DNA from: a virus
Length of the DNA stretch: 52,351 nt
Strand: one strand, 5' to 3'
Virus record (IMG/VR): IMGVR_UViG_3300045733_000243
Location: 1-52,351 of that record
Part shown: positions 1 through 8,701 of the stretch, piece by piece
How positions within the stretch are numbered: position 1 is the first letter of the stretch
How the letters are laid out: every line of letters begins with the position of its first letter
Position numbers and translations under genes: made by a program
Notes under the pieces: generated by a model
What the model was told of the DNA's origin: nothing
The model's input: only the letters and a program-made list of their open reading frames with translations
Databases searched by the model: none

Positions 1-525
1 TGCTGGTATGCCGTTCGCACGAAGGCCACGGGCCATTGGAACGGCGACCGCAAGCAATCCACCCTCTGGAAGATCGACAAGCCCCAGAAGTCCGAGACGG
101 GCCACAGCACGCAAAAGCCGGTCGAGTGCATGCTCCGCCCCATCCAGAACAACTCCAGCCCAGGACAGGCGGTGTACGAACCGTTCTCGGGATCAGGAAC
201 CACGATTGCTGCAGCCGAACTATCCGGGCGCTGCTGTCACGCTATCGAACTTAATCCGCAATATGTCGATGTCGCGGTTGAGCGCTGGCAGAACCTATCT
301 GGCCAAGATGCCATCCACGCCGATACCGGCAAGACCTTCGCCGCAATGAAGGCTGAACGGTTGGCCAATTCAGACACGCCACCCGCTAAGGAGATCGTGG
401 AGCCGAAGGCTGAGAAGCCCCAGCGGACCACATCGAAGCCGGGCGACGGCAAGCTAACGGAGACAAAGAACCATGGCGCCAAAAACAAGCGCCAAACCCC
501 AAACGAAGCCAAGCCAAAAGCGTAA
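1..525 (+). CDS. DNA (adenine/cytosine-N4) methyltransferase, C-terminal part
   Basis: The frame is open from base 1, so the 5' part lies outside the window; 174 residues are visible. HSTQKPVE (visible residues 35-42) followed by YEPFSGSGTT (59-68) is the classic end of class beta amino-methyltransferases: the second is the S-adenosylmethionine-binding FxGxG motif. Such enzymes methylate the exocyclic amino group of adenine or cytosine. In phages they are often ParB/methylase fusions beside the terminase and help evade restriction. The last 60 residues are charged and low complexity. The 3' end overlaps the terminase small subunit gene by 53 bases, which fits co-translation. The catalytic DPPY/SPPY motif and any ParB domain would be upstream and cannot be checked. 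Confidence 0.85.
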   Translation, partial: CWYAVRTKATGHWNGDRKQSTLWKIDKPQKSETGHSTQKPVECMLRPIQNNSSPGQAVYEPFSGSGTTIAAAELSGRCCHAIELNPQYVDVAVERWQNLSGQDAIHADTGKTFAAMKAERLANSDTPPAKEIVEPKAEKPQRTTSKPGDGKLTETKNHGAKNKRQTPNEAKPKA

Positions 526-958
526 GACTGGCGCTGGAGCCCCGAAAGGCAACAAGAACGCAGTCGGCAACAAAGGCGGTCGCCCCTACAAACTCGTATC
601 CAATGAAAAAACGCTCGAAACGCTTTCCGGGTTGGCCAAAATCCAATGCACCACAAAGGAAGCTGGCGCCGTTTTTAACGTTGACGAGAAAACATTCATT
701 GAGTTTCTCCAGCGAGATGAAAAGGCTAGGAGTGTTTGGGAGTTTGGTAAAGAGAACGGTAAATCGAGCCTTCGCCGTGCGCAGTTGAAGGCTGCGCTTG
801 AGGGCAACACGACCATGATGGTGTGGATGGGAAAGCAACTACTAGGCCAAAAGGATAGGCTAGATGTTGGTGGCGACCCGGATAGTCCGATAAAGAATGA
901 AATATCCTTTAAAATCGAATTTGTGAAGAGCAAAGAGTGCATGGATGCTGGCGATTAA
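473..958 (+). CDS. Putative terminase small subunit
   Basis: 161 residues: a basic, low-complexity N-terminus (to about 40) with GAPKGNKNAVGNKGGRP, typical of phage terminase small subunits, then a helical region that could be a helix-turn-helix (about 48-85). The C-terminus includes QLLGQKDRLDV and resembles the oligomerisation/large-subunit-binding tail of the family. The role would be recognition of packaging-site DNA and regulation of the large subunit. Position supports this: after the methyltransferase and just before the large subunit, separated from it only by an HNH gene. Assignment rests on composition and context more than on a strong motif. Confidence 0.7.
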   Translation: MAPKTSAKPQTKPSQKRKTGAGAPKGNKNAVGNKGGRPYKLVSNEKTLETLSGLAKIQCTTKEAGAVFNVDEKTFIEFLQRDEKARSVWEFGKENGKSSLRRAQLKAALEGNTTMMVWMGKQLLGQKDRLDVGGDPDSPIKNEISFKIEFVKSKECMDAGD

Positions 959-1028
959 TTCCAACAATGCTAGTTGCGGAAGGTTATCGTTCATGCAAAC
1001 ATAGTGTCGCAATCTAGGAAGTGGCGCT

Positions 1029-1739
1029 ATGAAATACAAATTGAAAAAGCTTCGCGGTCTTGTCGACTTAACTGGTCGGAGGTTTGGCCGACTCGTTGTC
1101 ACGTCCCTCGTTGAAAGGGATTGTAGCGGTCAGAATGACCACCTTTGGATGTTTCAATGCGACTGCGGAAAAGAAAAGGTAATACGCATCAAAAACGTTA
1201 AGTCAGGCAACACCCAATCGTGCGGATGTATCGCGCGGGAGGTGTTGATGAACCGAAGCATTACCCACGGCTTAACCATATCCCATCCAAGAGAATACCG
1301 CGCATGGAAGGAGATGAGATTGCGTTGCTCAAATGAGCACGATGTCGATTGGAAAGACTATGGCGGAAGGGGTATTTCGGTTTGCGATCGGTGGCAGCAT
1401 GGAGATGGGAAGATGTCTGCGCCGGAGTGTTTTGTTTTGGACATGGGCAGGAGACCTCCGCGCACAAGCCTTGATCGCATTGATGTTAACGGGAATTACG
1501 AGCCTGAAAATTGCCGATGGGCTGATGCCAAGCAGCAGGCGTCTAACAAGCGGACAAACGTTTTTATCGATTTTCGCGGCGAGACCCACACTATCACCGA
1601 GTGGTGCCGACGCTTATGCGTTGAACGAACCAGAGTGCAGTATCGCATGAAGGTGGGAATGTCTTTCGAGGAGGCGATAATTGAAACGGATCTGCGAAAA
1701 ACGAATACAAATCGCAGACGGCTTCTCGTTCCTGTTTGA
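1029..1739 (+). CDS. HNH-type putative homing endonuclease between the terminase genes
   Basis: 236 residues. The N-terminal part has the LTGRRFGRLVV motif, then paired cysteines (CDCG near 41 and SCGC near 62) that look like a small zinc-binding module. The C-terminal half has SLDRIDVNGNYEPENCRWAD, a hallmark of phage-borne HNH-like proteins. Such proteins cut or nick DNA at recognition sites and are commonly mobile. It sits between the small and large terminase genes and overlaps the large subunit start by 59 bases. AGGAAG about 10 bases upstream supports the ATG. Codon use is less GC-biased than in the terminase genes, consistent with recent arrival. Endonuclease activity is inferred from family resemblance. 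Confidence 0.75.
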   Translation: MKYKLKKLRGLVDLTGRRFGRLVVTSLVERDCSGQNDHLWMFQCDCGKEKVIRIKNVKSGNTQSCGCIAREVLMNRSITHGLTISHPREYRAWKEMRLRCSNEHDVDWKDYGGRGISVCDRWQHGDGKMSAPECFVLDMGRRPPRTSLDRIDVNGNYEPENCRWADAKQQASNKRTNVFIDFRGETHTITEWCRRLCVERTRVQYRMKVGMSFEEAIIETDLRKTNTNRRRLLVPV

Positions 1740-2985
1740 AAATAAGGCAAGATATCGTGCAGCATACGGGGGGCGCGGCAGTGGAAAATCCCATTCTTTT
1801 GCATCTGCCCTTGTTTTGATTGGGGCAACGCGCCCTATACGCGTCCTGTGTTGCCGAGAGATTCAGAAGTCAATCGCGGATTCTGTCAAAAAGCTACTTG
1901 ATGACTGCATCTCCGCGTTTGGCCTTGGGCCAGTCTACCGCTCCACGCAAACGAGCATCACCACACCAGCCGGGACGGAATTCATCTTCGCCGGGCTGCG
2001 GACGAACGCCGACTCCATCAAGTCCATGGAGGGCATTGACATTGCGTGGGTGGAGGAAGCGAACACCGTCTCACAGCGCTCGATGGATTTGCTCATTCCG
2101 ACCGTGCGCAAGCCGGGGTCTGAGTTGTGGTTCACCTGGAACCCTCGCGACGCGAAAGACCCGGTTGACGCGATGTTTCGCGGCGGCGAACCGCCGCCGA
2201 ACTCGATTGTCCGCAAGGTCAACTTCACGGACAACCCATGGTTTCCCGACGTGCTCCGGGAAGACATGGAGTGGGACAAGCGGCGCGATCCTGACAAGTA
2301 CGCCCATGTCTGGCTTGGGGAGTACCGACGCAACTCCGAAGCGCGGGTGTTCAAGAACTGGCGCATTGGCGTTCTGGAGGTTCCCGAAGATGCGCGGCCG
2401 TACTATGGGGCGGACTGGGGCTTTGCAACTGACCCGTCTGTGCTGGTGCGGTCTTACCTGCTTGACGAGCGCACGCTGTACATAGACCGGGAAGCCTACG
2501 CGGTGGGGTGCGAGATCGATCACACGCCAGCGCTGTTCGCGGGCGATGATACCGCCACGCCGCCACGGTGGGCAAACCCGAAGCGGTGGTCTGGAGTTCC
2601 GGGCGCCGCCAAGTGGCCCATAACTGCGGATAGCGCCCGCCCCGAGACGATTTCGTACATGGCAAAGCGCGGGTTCAGGATTACGGGCGCCCGCAAAGGT
2701 CCTGGCTCAGTTGAGGAGGGCGTCGCCTTCCTGCAATCGTGTGACATAGTTGTGCATCCTGACTGCAAGCATGTAATTGATGAGCTAACTTTGTACTCTC
2801 ACAAAGTAGATAAGCTTACCAATGAAGTGCTTCCTGTATTGGAAGACAAGAAAAATCACTGCATAGATGCAATCAGGTATTCACACGAAGGCTCGCGGAC
2901 CGTTTTCAAGGGCCAAGCTATGTTTGAGCTTGCCCGTCAACGTGCTGAACGGCAACCAACGCGTCAACTAGAGAAGATAATCTAA
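1681..2985 (+). CDS. terL: Terminase large subunit (packaging ATPase/nuclease)
   Basis: 434 residues, normal length. The ATPase Walker A is GGRGSGKS (residues 30-37) and the Walker B/catalytic region is IDIAWVEEAN (about 119-128), followed by the coupling motif FTWNP. The nuclease half starts near DWGFATDPS (about 245), an RNase H-fold aspartate, and ends with HCIDAIRY (about 391-398) supplying another metal-binding Asp. It is the motor that pumps DNA into the prohead and cuts the concatemer. The start is TTG at 1681, supported by GAGGAGG 6-13 bases upstream. It lies inside the end of the HNH gene, so the HNH gene may have replaced the original leader. The stop overlaps the portal ATG (taATG). 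Confidence 0.95.
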   Translation: MKRICEKRIQIADGFSFLFENKARYRAAYGGRGSGKSHSFASALVLIGATRPIRVLCCREIQKSIADSVKKLLDDCISAFGLGPVYRSTQTSITTPAGTEFIFAGLRTNADSIKSMEGIDIAWVEEANTVSQRSMDLLIPTVRKPGSELWFTWNPRDAKDPVDAMFRGGEPPPNSIVRKVNFTDNPWFPDVLREDMEWDKRRDPDKYAHVWLGEYRRNSEARVFKNWRIGVLEVPEDARPYYGADWGFATDPSVLVRSYLLDERTLYIDREAYAVGCEIDHTPALFAGDDTATPPRWANPKRWSGVPGAAKWPITADSARPETISYMAKRGFRITGARKGPGSVEEGVAFLQSCDIVVHPDCKHVIDELTLYSHKVDKLTNEVLPVLEDKKNHCIDAIRYSHEGSRTVFKGQAMFELARQRAERQPTRQLEKII

Positions 2986-4430
2986 TGCCCCCAAAAGGTG
3001 GAACGCGAACGCCGCTGAACGTTTCCTTTCAGCAGTCGTTTAGCCCCGCGTGGGGCGTATTCGGCCCTGGTGAGCCGCTGGTCCCGCCAGACCCACAACC
3101 GCCCCGCCGCATTGATTTCCCCGTTGGCGTCAACACGATCCAGACGCCACGGGCTTACGAGAGCTTTGGGTTTCCCGAGCTTCGCGCCTTCGCGAACGTG
3201 GAACTGGTGCGGCTCGCCATCGAGACGCGTAAGGATCAGCTTGAGCGCCTCCGCTGGACGGTCAAGCCCATTGAGGGGCGTCGCCTTCGTGCCGATGCGG
3301 AAGAGCGGGCGCGCAAGGTAAAGAAGTTTTTGCGCAAGCCGGACGGGACGACGCACTTTTCGGTGTGGTTGCGGCAGTCGCTTGAAGACTTGTTCGTGCT
3401 CGATGCACCTGCTTTTGAGTGTCGTCGAAATCGAAATGGCGAACTTATCGCGCTAGATTTAGTTCCTGGCGATACGGTGAAACTCCTTGTTGACCAGAAC
3501 GGCAGAACACCAATAGCGCCAGCCCCGGCATATCAGCAGATAATCAAGGGACGCGTCTGGGCAAACCTGACAACGCAAGATTTGCTGTACTTGCCTCGCA
3601 ATCCGCGCGCTGGTAAAATCTACGGGCTTAGCGTTGTTGAGCAGATTATCGTAACGATAAACACGGCGTTACAAAGGCAAGCCTCGCAACTTGCCTACTT
3701 TACTGCCGGAAATGTCCCCGCTGGACTTGCGACCGTCCCCGATGGATGGACCGTTGACCAGTTGAAGGCATGGCAAGAGTGGATGGACGACGCGCTATCC
3801 GGCAACCTTGCCGAACGGCGCAAAATCCTCTGGGCTCCGGCTGGCTCGAAATATCAGGCGTTCAAAGAAGCCCCGATCAAGGATGACTTCGACGAGTGGG
3901 TGGCGCGCATCGTCTGCTTTGCGTTCTCCCTTCCGCCGACGCCTTTCATTCGGCAGATGAACCGGGGGACGGCGACCGACGATAACGAGCGCGCGATGGA
4001 GGAGGGGTTAGCCCCTCTGATGGCGTGGGTGAAGCGCCTGGGCGATTACATCATCCAGGACGAATTCGGCTTTGCGGATCTGGAGTTTGCCCACGAGTCC
4101 GAGCGCGACGTTGATCCCGAGAAACAGGCGCGCTGCAATGACACCTACCTGAAGACGGGCGCTCTCACCATCAACGAGGTGCGCGACAGCGTTGGACGCG
4201 ACCCGATTGATGGCGGAGACAAGCCGCTGATCTACACGGCGACGGGCGTCCAGACCCTTGAGCGAGCGCTTGCCGAGCCTGAACCGGCGCAGATCGCGGC
4301 GCCCGGCAACGAACCGGCTTCCGAGCCATCCGACGCGGCGCCAGCCACCGACCCAGAGTCCGCGGTAAAGCTCGCGGCCGTGGTCGCCGAGCTATTGCGA
4401 ACACATCCCGCCCTTGCGGCGAAAAACTGA
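2985..4430 (+). CDS. Portal protein
   Basis: 481 residues, the usual portal length, directly after terL (stop/start overlap) and before the prohead protease. The sequence ELRAFANVELVRLAIETRKDQ near residue 60 and the stretch QMNRGTATDDNERAMEEGL near 320-340 fit phage portal proteins that form the dodecameric ring at the capsid vertex through which DNA passes. The C-terminus is a Pro/Ala/Glu-rich linker and a short helix. Function follows from family and gene order; no catalytic residues are expected. Confidence 0.9.
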   Translation: MPPKGGTRTPLNVSFQQSFSPAWGVFGPGEPLVPPDPQPPRRIDFPVGVNTIQTPRAYESFGFPELRAFANVELVRLAIETRKDQLERLRWTVKPIEGRRLRADAEERARKVKKFLRKPDGTTHFSVWLRQSLEDLFVLDAPAFECRRNRNGELIALDLVPGDTVKLLVDQNGRTPIAPAPAYQQIIKGRVWANLTTQDLLYLPRNPRAGKIYGLSVVEQIIVTINTALQRQASQLAYFTAGNVPAGLATVPDGWTVDQLKAWQEWMDDALSGNLAERRKILWAPAGSKYQAFKEAPIKDDFDEWVARIVCFAFSLPPTPFIRQMNRGTATDDNERAMEEGLAPLMAWVKRLGDYIIQDEFGFADLEFAHESERDVDPEKQARCNDTYLKTGALTINEVRDSVGRDPIDGGDKPLIYTATGVQTLERALAEPEPAQIAAPGNEPASEPSDAAPATDPESAVKLAAVVAELLRTHPALAAKN

Positions 4431-4438
4431 GGAAAATC

Positions 4439-5848
4439 ATGCGACTATATGGAGAGATTTCCAAAGTCGAGCCGCAGGACGACGGCACGATCAAGGTATA
4501 CGGCATTGCGTCGAGCCCCGCGCTTGACGCCCATGGCGAGGTGGTGACGAGCGCGGCCATGAAGGCCGCCATCCCGGACTATCTTGCGTTCCCAACCATC
4601 CGCGAGATGCACGACGCCACCAAAGCTGCCGGGCGCGCCATTGAAATCGGCGTTGATGACGACGGATCAACCTCCATCGTCGCCCATGTCGTTGACCCCA
4701 TCGCCATCACCAAGGTGAAGAACAGCGTTTACGCGGGGTTTTCCATCGGCGGGCGCATCAAGAAGCGGAACGCCGATGACCGCACGATCATTGAGGGGCT
4801 GGAGTTGGTGGAAATCTCGCTTGTGGATCGCCCAAGTTGCCCGGAAGCCGTGGTGAGCCTCTGGAAGAGCGACACGCCAGCTGAAGGCGACGATCCGGCC
4901 GACGAATTGGCCAAGACTGACGCCCCGACCCAAGTCGAGGAACCGGCTGAGACCGCCGAGGAAATCGCCAAGGTCGATCCGGTCGAAGATCTCACCGACG
5001 CGCAAAAGGCCGCATCCGAAGCTGACGCCATCATGAAGAGCGTCATGGCCACGCTGGAGCGCCTTGAGAAGGGCGCCGAAGTCGAGACTGCCCCGCGCCC
5101 AATCCCGCCCGCTCTTGTGGCTGGCCTGGAGTTGCGCAAAGGCATGTACGATCTGCGCAACCTTGGCTGCATCCTCAGCGATCTGGCCTATGCCATTTTC
5201 AACGCCGATTGGGAAACGAGCGACGAAGGCGACGCCTCGCCAGTCCCGGCAAAGCTCCGCACCGCATTCAATGCGCTCGTGGAAGCCTACCGAGCCATGT
5301 CGGATGAGGAAATCGCTGAACTGGTCGCGAGCGTCAACGGCACGGAGTTGACGAAAGCGGCGGTGATCAGCCTGGGTGATCTGGCCAAGGTGGAAGGCGA
5401 ACTCCCCGCAGAGCAGATCGAAGCCCTGACCGGCGCAATCAAGCCGCTGCTGGCCAAGGGCCTCGCCCTCGCCGACCCCGCAGACGATACCGATCGCTTG
5501 ACGAAGGTCGCGGAGGCTGACGACAGGCTGGCCAAGGCCGAAACCGCTGTCGAGCGCCTGACCACCGAAAACGCCACGCTGCACAAGTCGGTTGGCGACA
5601 TGACGGCCGGACTTGCGGCCCTTCGCGACCGCGTTGAGAAGCTGGCCACCGAGCCTCTGCCGTCAAAAACGGCGGGGAGTGTGCTGGCCCGCGCGGTGAG
5701 CAAGGAAGAGGACGTGGGACGGGCAATCGAGCGTCCGGCTTTCACAGAGGAAGACGTGCAGAAAGTTCTTGCAGCACTTCCGGCAGATGAGAGGGCAATG
5801 CTTCTAATTAAAGCTGCCCACAAGACGCCAAGAGCAGCAAACCGCTAA
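4439..5848 (+). CDS. Prohead maturation protease (XkdF-like) with C-terminal scaffold-like region
   Basis: 469 residues. The first 150 form an S78-type prohead protease domain: YGIASSPALDAHGEVV at the start, a candidate catalytic His at REMHDATK (H58), Ser at GFSIGGR (S102), and LVEISLVDRPS. The rest, about residues 160-469, is acidic, Ala/Glu/Lys-rich and strongly helical with coiled-coil character (about 330-420), as expected for an internal scaffold cleaved away after assembly. The protein probably combines protease and scaffold in one chain. A short ribosome site (GAGGA) precedes the ATG 8 bases after the portal stop. A hairpin with a T-run follows. Confidence 0.85.
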   Translation: MRLYGEISKVEPQDDGTIKVYGIASSPALDAHGEVVTSAAMKAAIPDYLAFPTIREMHDATKAAGRAIEIGVDDDGSTSIVAHVVDPIAITKVKNSVYAGFSIGGRIKKRNADDRTIIEGLELVEISLVDRPSCPEAVVSLWKSDTPAEGDDPADELAKTDAPTQVEEPAETAEEIAKVDPVEDLTDAQKAASEADAIMKSVMATLERLEKGAEVETAPRPIPPALVAGLELRKGMYDLRNLGCILSDLAYAIFNADWETSDEGDASPVPAKLRTAFNALVEAYRAMSDEEIAELVASVNGTELTKAAVISLGDLAKVEGELPAEQIEALTGAIKPLLAKGLALADPADDTDRLTKVAEADDRLAKAETAVERLTTENATLHKSVGDMTAGLAALRDRVEKLATEPLPSKTAGSVLARAVSKEEDVGRAIERPAFTEEDVQKVLAALPADERAMLLIKAAHKTPRAANR

Positions 5849-5887
5849 CACAACACAGTTTTCACGGCCAGCAAAAGGCCGAACCGC

Positions 5888-5917
5888 AAGCCGCCCTCGT
5901 TTTGAGGCGGCTTTTTT
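5888..5917 (+). terminator. Rho-independent terminator-like hairpin before the capsid gene
   Basis: AAGCCGCC pairs with GGCGGCTT around a short loop and is followed by a run of six T. It lies between the protease and capsid genes inside the late operon, so it is more likely a partial terminator or attenuator, or an mRNA-end stabiliser, than a full stop. Confidence 0.65.
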
Positions 5918-5939
5918 GTTGGCCAAAAGGAAAGCCAAA

Positions 5940-7466
5940 ATGAACGAAAACGATCTTATCATGAGCCTGATCCGTGATTCTCGCTCGAATCCGTCAGAAG
6001 ACATTGCCACAAAGGTGCTGTCGCTGGCTGGATACGGCGATGATCTGGCGAAGAGCATCACCACTGCTAGCGGACTGGTCGCCTATGACCTCCAGGCCCC
6101 GGCGAAGAACCTCTATCCGTTCGTAACCCCCATCCGCAACCGGCTTCCCCGCGTTGAAGGTGGTCGCGGTCTGGCCACCAACTGGCGTCAGGTTTCCGCG
6201 CTGACCGGCTCGGGCTTCGACAACAGCCCATGGGTGCCGGAAGGCCAGCGGGCGGGCAAGATGGCATACGCCACCGCGAACAAATCAGCTTCATATGTCA
6301 CTCTCGGCGAAGAGGACGACATCACATTTGAAGCCGATCACGCCGGGCGCACCTTCGAAGATCTCCGCGCGTCGATGACCTTCCGCCTGCTCCAGAAAGC
6401 GATGCTGAAGGAAGAGGCTGGCATCATCTGGGGCAATAACAGCCTGTCCGTCAGCGCTCCCGCTACACCGACGCTCTCGGCGTCCGGGTCCGGCGCAACT
6501 CTGCCAGCCGCCACATACTCGGTTATCGCTGTCGCCCTGACCGGCGAAGGCTATTTCAACTCCAGCCTCGTCAATGGCGTCGCCACCAGCGCGACCGTGA
6601 CTGGCGCCGATGGCCAGACTTTCACGCTCAATGGCGGTTCGTCCAACAAGTCGTCTGCCGGTTCTCAGGCCGTGACGCTTGGCCAGACGCTCTTCTGTAG
6701 CGTTCCGGTTGTGTCCGGCGCCGTGGCCTATGCATGGTATGTGGGCGTGTCCGGTTCCGAGAAGCTGGAGCGCATCACCACCATCAACAGCGCGGCTTTC
6801 TCGGCTCCTCTGGCGGCCACACATCAGGCCGCGACCGCGATCACCGCGAATTGCTCCACCAACAGCACTGCGTTCGATGGGCTGGTGTCCACGGCGGCCA
6901 ATTCTGCGAATGGCGCATCCGTGACCGCGTTGGCCACAGGCACAGCCGGAACCGGCACAGTGCTCACCGCGTCGGGTCGGGGTTCGGTCAACGAAATCGA
7001 CAACATGTTGCAGGCGATGTACGACACCTACCAGTTGTCGCCCACCGTGCTGTATGTCAACAGCCAGCAAATCAAGGACATTACCGCGAAGTGCCTGTCC
7101 TCTGGTTCGGGGCCGTTGCTCCAGTACTTCAAGGACGCCAACGCTGGCGAGTATGCGCTTACCGCTGGCGGCGTGATTGAGTACTACTTCAATCCGTTCT
7201 CCAATAACGGCGGGACTAAAATTCCGATCAAGATCCATCCTAAAGCAGTTCCCGGCACTATCTTTGGCTGGTGCGAAGATTTGCCAGCACAGTATCAGAG
7301 TAATAACGTGCCAAATGTTGCTGAAATGCGTATTAGGCAAGCTTTTTATCAGATTGATTGGCCTTTAGTTACTCGTAAGCGCGCTTCTGGCGTGTATATT
7401 GAGGAAGTATTGGCTGTATATGCTCCGTTTGCAATGGGACTTTTACAGAATGTTGCAGCAGGATAA
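5940..7466 (+). CDS. Major capsid protein with an inserted beta-rich domain
   Basis: 508 residues from the ATG at 5940, chosen over upstream in-frame starts because AAAGGAAAG lies just before it. The N-terminal 165 residues (VAYDLQAPAKNLYPFVTPIRNRLPR, split here only in naming, with an EGGRGLATNWR loop) and the C-terminal part fit an HK97-fold shell protein. Between about residues 170 and 340 is a Thr/Ser/Ala-rich stretch (APATPTLSASGSG onward) that looks like an Ig/fibronectin-type insertion, probably displayed on the capsid surface. Gene order (portal, protease, capsid) supports the call. The last 200 bases are more AT-rich than the rest. Confidence 0.88.
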   Translation: MNENDLIMSLIRDSRSNPSEDIATKVLSLAGYGDDLAKSITTASGLVAYDLQAPAKNLYPFVTPIRNRLPRVEGGRGLATNWRQVSALTGSGFDNSPWVPEGQRAGKMAYATANKSASYVTLGEEDDITFEADHAGRTFEDLRASMTFRLLQKAMLKEEAGIIWGNNSLSVSAPATPTLSASGSGATLPAATYSVIAVALTGEGYFNSSLVNGVATSATVTGADGQTFTLNGGSSNKSSAGSQAVTLGQTLFCSVPVVSGAVAYAWYVGVSGSEKLERITTINSAAFSAPLAATHQAATAITANCSTNSTAFDGLVSTAANSANGASVTALATGTAGTGTVLTASGRGSVNEIDNMLQAMYDTYQLSPTVLYVNSQQIKDITAKCLSSGSGPLLQYFKDANAGEYALTAGGVIEYYFNPFSNNGGTKIPIKIHPKAVPGTIFGWCEDLPAQYQSNNVPNVAEMRIRQAFYQIDWPLVTRKRASGVYIEEVLAVYAPFAMGLLQNVAAG

Positions 7467-7521
7467 TCTTTGACATCGCGAAATTAAGTTTCGCTTTTCA
7501 TCGATATTGTGCATACAAACA

Positions 7522-7554
7522 AGCATCGGCTCTGCTTTCAACAGTGCCGATGCT
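7522..7554 (+). other. Stem-loop after the capsid gene
   Basis: AGCATCGGC pairs with GCCGATGCT, with an inner CTG/CAG pair, giving a strong stem without a T-run. A smaller inverted repeat (GCGAAA/TTTCGC) lies at about 7478-7494. Such structures after a highly expressed gene may protect the mRNA 3' end. No promoter was convincing in this 118-base gap. Confidence 0.4.
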
Positions 7555-7584
7555 CTAACTGCCAACTGTTATTGGAGCCGCCCC

Positions 7585-7842
7585 ATGGCCGCAGTAAGAA
7601 GAAAAACCCCCGCTGCAAAGGCCACGACCAGCCAAGCGGCGCCCGAGCCTGAAACCATCGAAATCACCGACCCCGTCGAAGTCCCTCCCGGTTTCGTGGC
7701 CATCTGGACCGACAGCGGGGCCACCTGCATCAGCTTCGCTGGCGTCGTGCATGAGACGGTAGGCAACGGTGTTTTCCACGTCCCCGCCGCCGCTGTGGCT
7801 GATCTCGTGGGTTCCCACGGGTTCTTCCCGGTCGAGGGCTGA
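7585..7842 (+). CDS. Small conserved-position head/neck protein, unknown function
   Basis: 85 residues from the ATG at 7585, with GGAG 8 bases upstream; an in-frame ATG at 7507 runs through the hairpin and is less likely. The N-terminal 30 residues are basic/Ala-Pro rich and disordered. The rest is a compact beta-type stretch (PPGFVAIWTDSGATCISFAG). It is followed after 3 bases by the connector gene. I do not recognise the family. Position between capsid and connector suggests a head decoration or neck role, which is inference. Confidence 0.6.
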   Translation: MAAVRRKTPAAKATTSQAAPEPETIEITDPVEVPPGFVAIWTDSGATCISFAGVVHETVGNGVFHVPAAAVADLVGSHGFFPVEG

Positions 7843-7845
7843 GCG

Positions 7846-8427
7846 ATGGCGCTGGGCGACCTGACGACACTGGACACCGCGCTCGCGTGGCTCCACCTGG
7901 ACAACGACGAAAACGACACGATCACGCGGCTGATTTCGGCAATCTCCACGCAGACACAGCAGTTTGTGAGCTACGCGTTTGCCTCACAAGGCTACGACAG
8001 GTTTTTCAACGGGCGCGGCTCCCGGTCTGTGTCCCTGCCTGACAGCCCGATCACTGCGGTCGAGTTGGTCGAACTCTGGGGCCGCCCGGTTCCGCCGCGC
8101 GCCGGAACAATCCCCGGCTTCGTGTTCGACGAAAACCGCGTCATGGTCGATGCGCCCTATGTGTTCGACCGGGCGATGCAGAACGTCCGCATCAAATACA
8201 CGGCTGGGTATGCGACGACTCCCGCAGATGTTGAGCAGGCCGTCTTGATGTGGCTCAAGGCAACGCTGGACACGCAAGAAAACGGCGCAAACGTCTCCGA
8301 GCTTCGGGCAGGCGATCATCAGATCAAATACGCCAACACGGCGAACATAGGGCGCGGATTCATCGTCCCCATGCCCGTGCAGGTCTACGCAATATTGCAG
8401 CCGTACCAACGGGTTATTCCGGTGTAG
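7846..8427 (+). CDS. Head-tail connector (gp6-like adaptor)
   Basis: 193 residues. Features fit the gp6/gp15-type connector family: an N-terminal helix-rich segment LDTALAWLHLDNDENDTITRLISA, given here only by its start LDTALAWLHL (8-17), then a beta region SVSLPDSPITAVE and a late VKYTAGY-like IKYTAGYATTP, which is typical of these adaptors. They form the ring below the portal. It starts 3 bases after the preceding gene and is followed by two small neck genes. Confidence 0.75.
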   Translation: MALGDLTTLDTALAWLHLDNDENDTITRLISAISTQTQQFVSYAFASQGYDRFFNGRGSRSVSLPDSPITAVELVELWGRPVPPRAGTIPGFVFDENRVMVDAPYVFDRAMQNVRIKYTAGYATTPADVEQAVLMWLKATLDTQENGANVSELRAGDHQIKYANTANIGRGFIVPMPVQVYAILQPYQRVIPV

Positions 8428-8452
8428 CGCTGCACTCAGCACGAGAATTTCC

Positions 8453-8698
8453 TTGAGAGTCTATCTATTTGGGACAGTCGCAGCTCGCGCGCCCCGCACC
8501 ACGATGGCCGTCCGCCCTGGCACACGTCCCGCGTCCGATCCCGATGAGTGGCACAAAGACGGCAAGCCCGTGCAATTCACCGTCGAGTTTCGGTACGGCG
8601 AAGCTGAAGTTCCAGCCCCGCTCGCCAGATACATGATCCGCCACGGTATGGCGAAAGCAACACGGCTAGTTCTTCCGAGTAAAATCAGGGCGGCGTGA
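8453..8698 (+). CDS. Small neck-region protein, unknown
   Basis: 81 residues if started at TTG 8453; an alternative ATG at 8504 gives 64 residues. No clear ribosome site distinguishes them. Contains the stretch FTVEFRYGEAEVPAPLARYMIRHG. It ends 3 bases before the next gene, as expected for a tightly packed structural operon. No family recognised. Confidence 0.5.
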   Translation: MRVYLFGTVAARAPRTTMAVRPGTRPASDPDEWHKDGKPVQFTVEFRYGEAEVPAPLARYMIRHGMAKATRLVLPSKIRAA

Positions 8699-8701
8699 CC
8701 G

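Noticed and set aside
7467-7521. TTGACA after the capsid gene as a promoter
   Set aside because: No acceptable -10 at 16-18 bases; the region is better explained by an inverted repeat.
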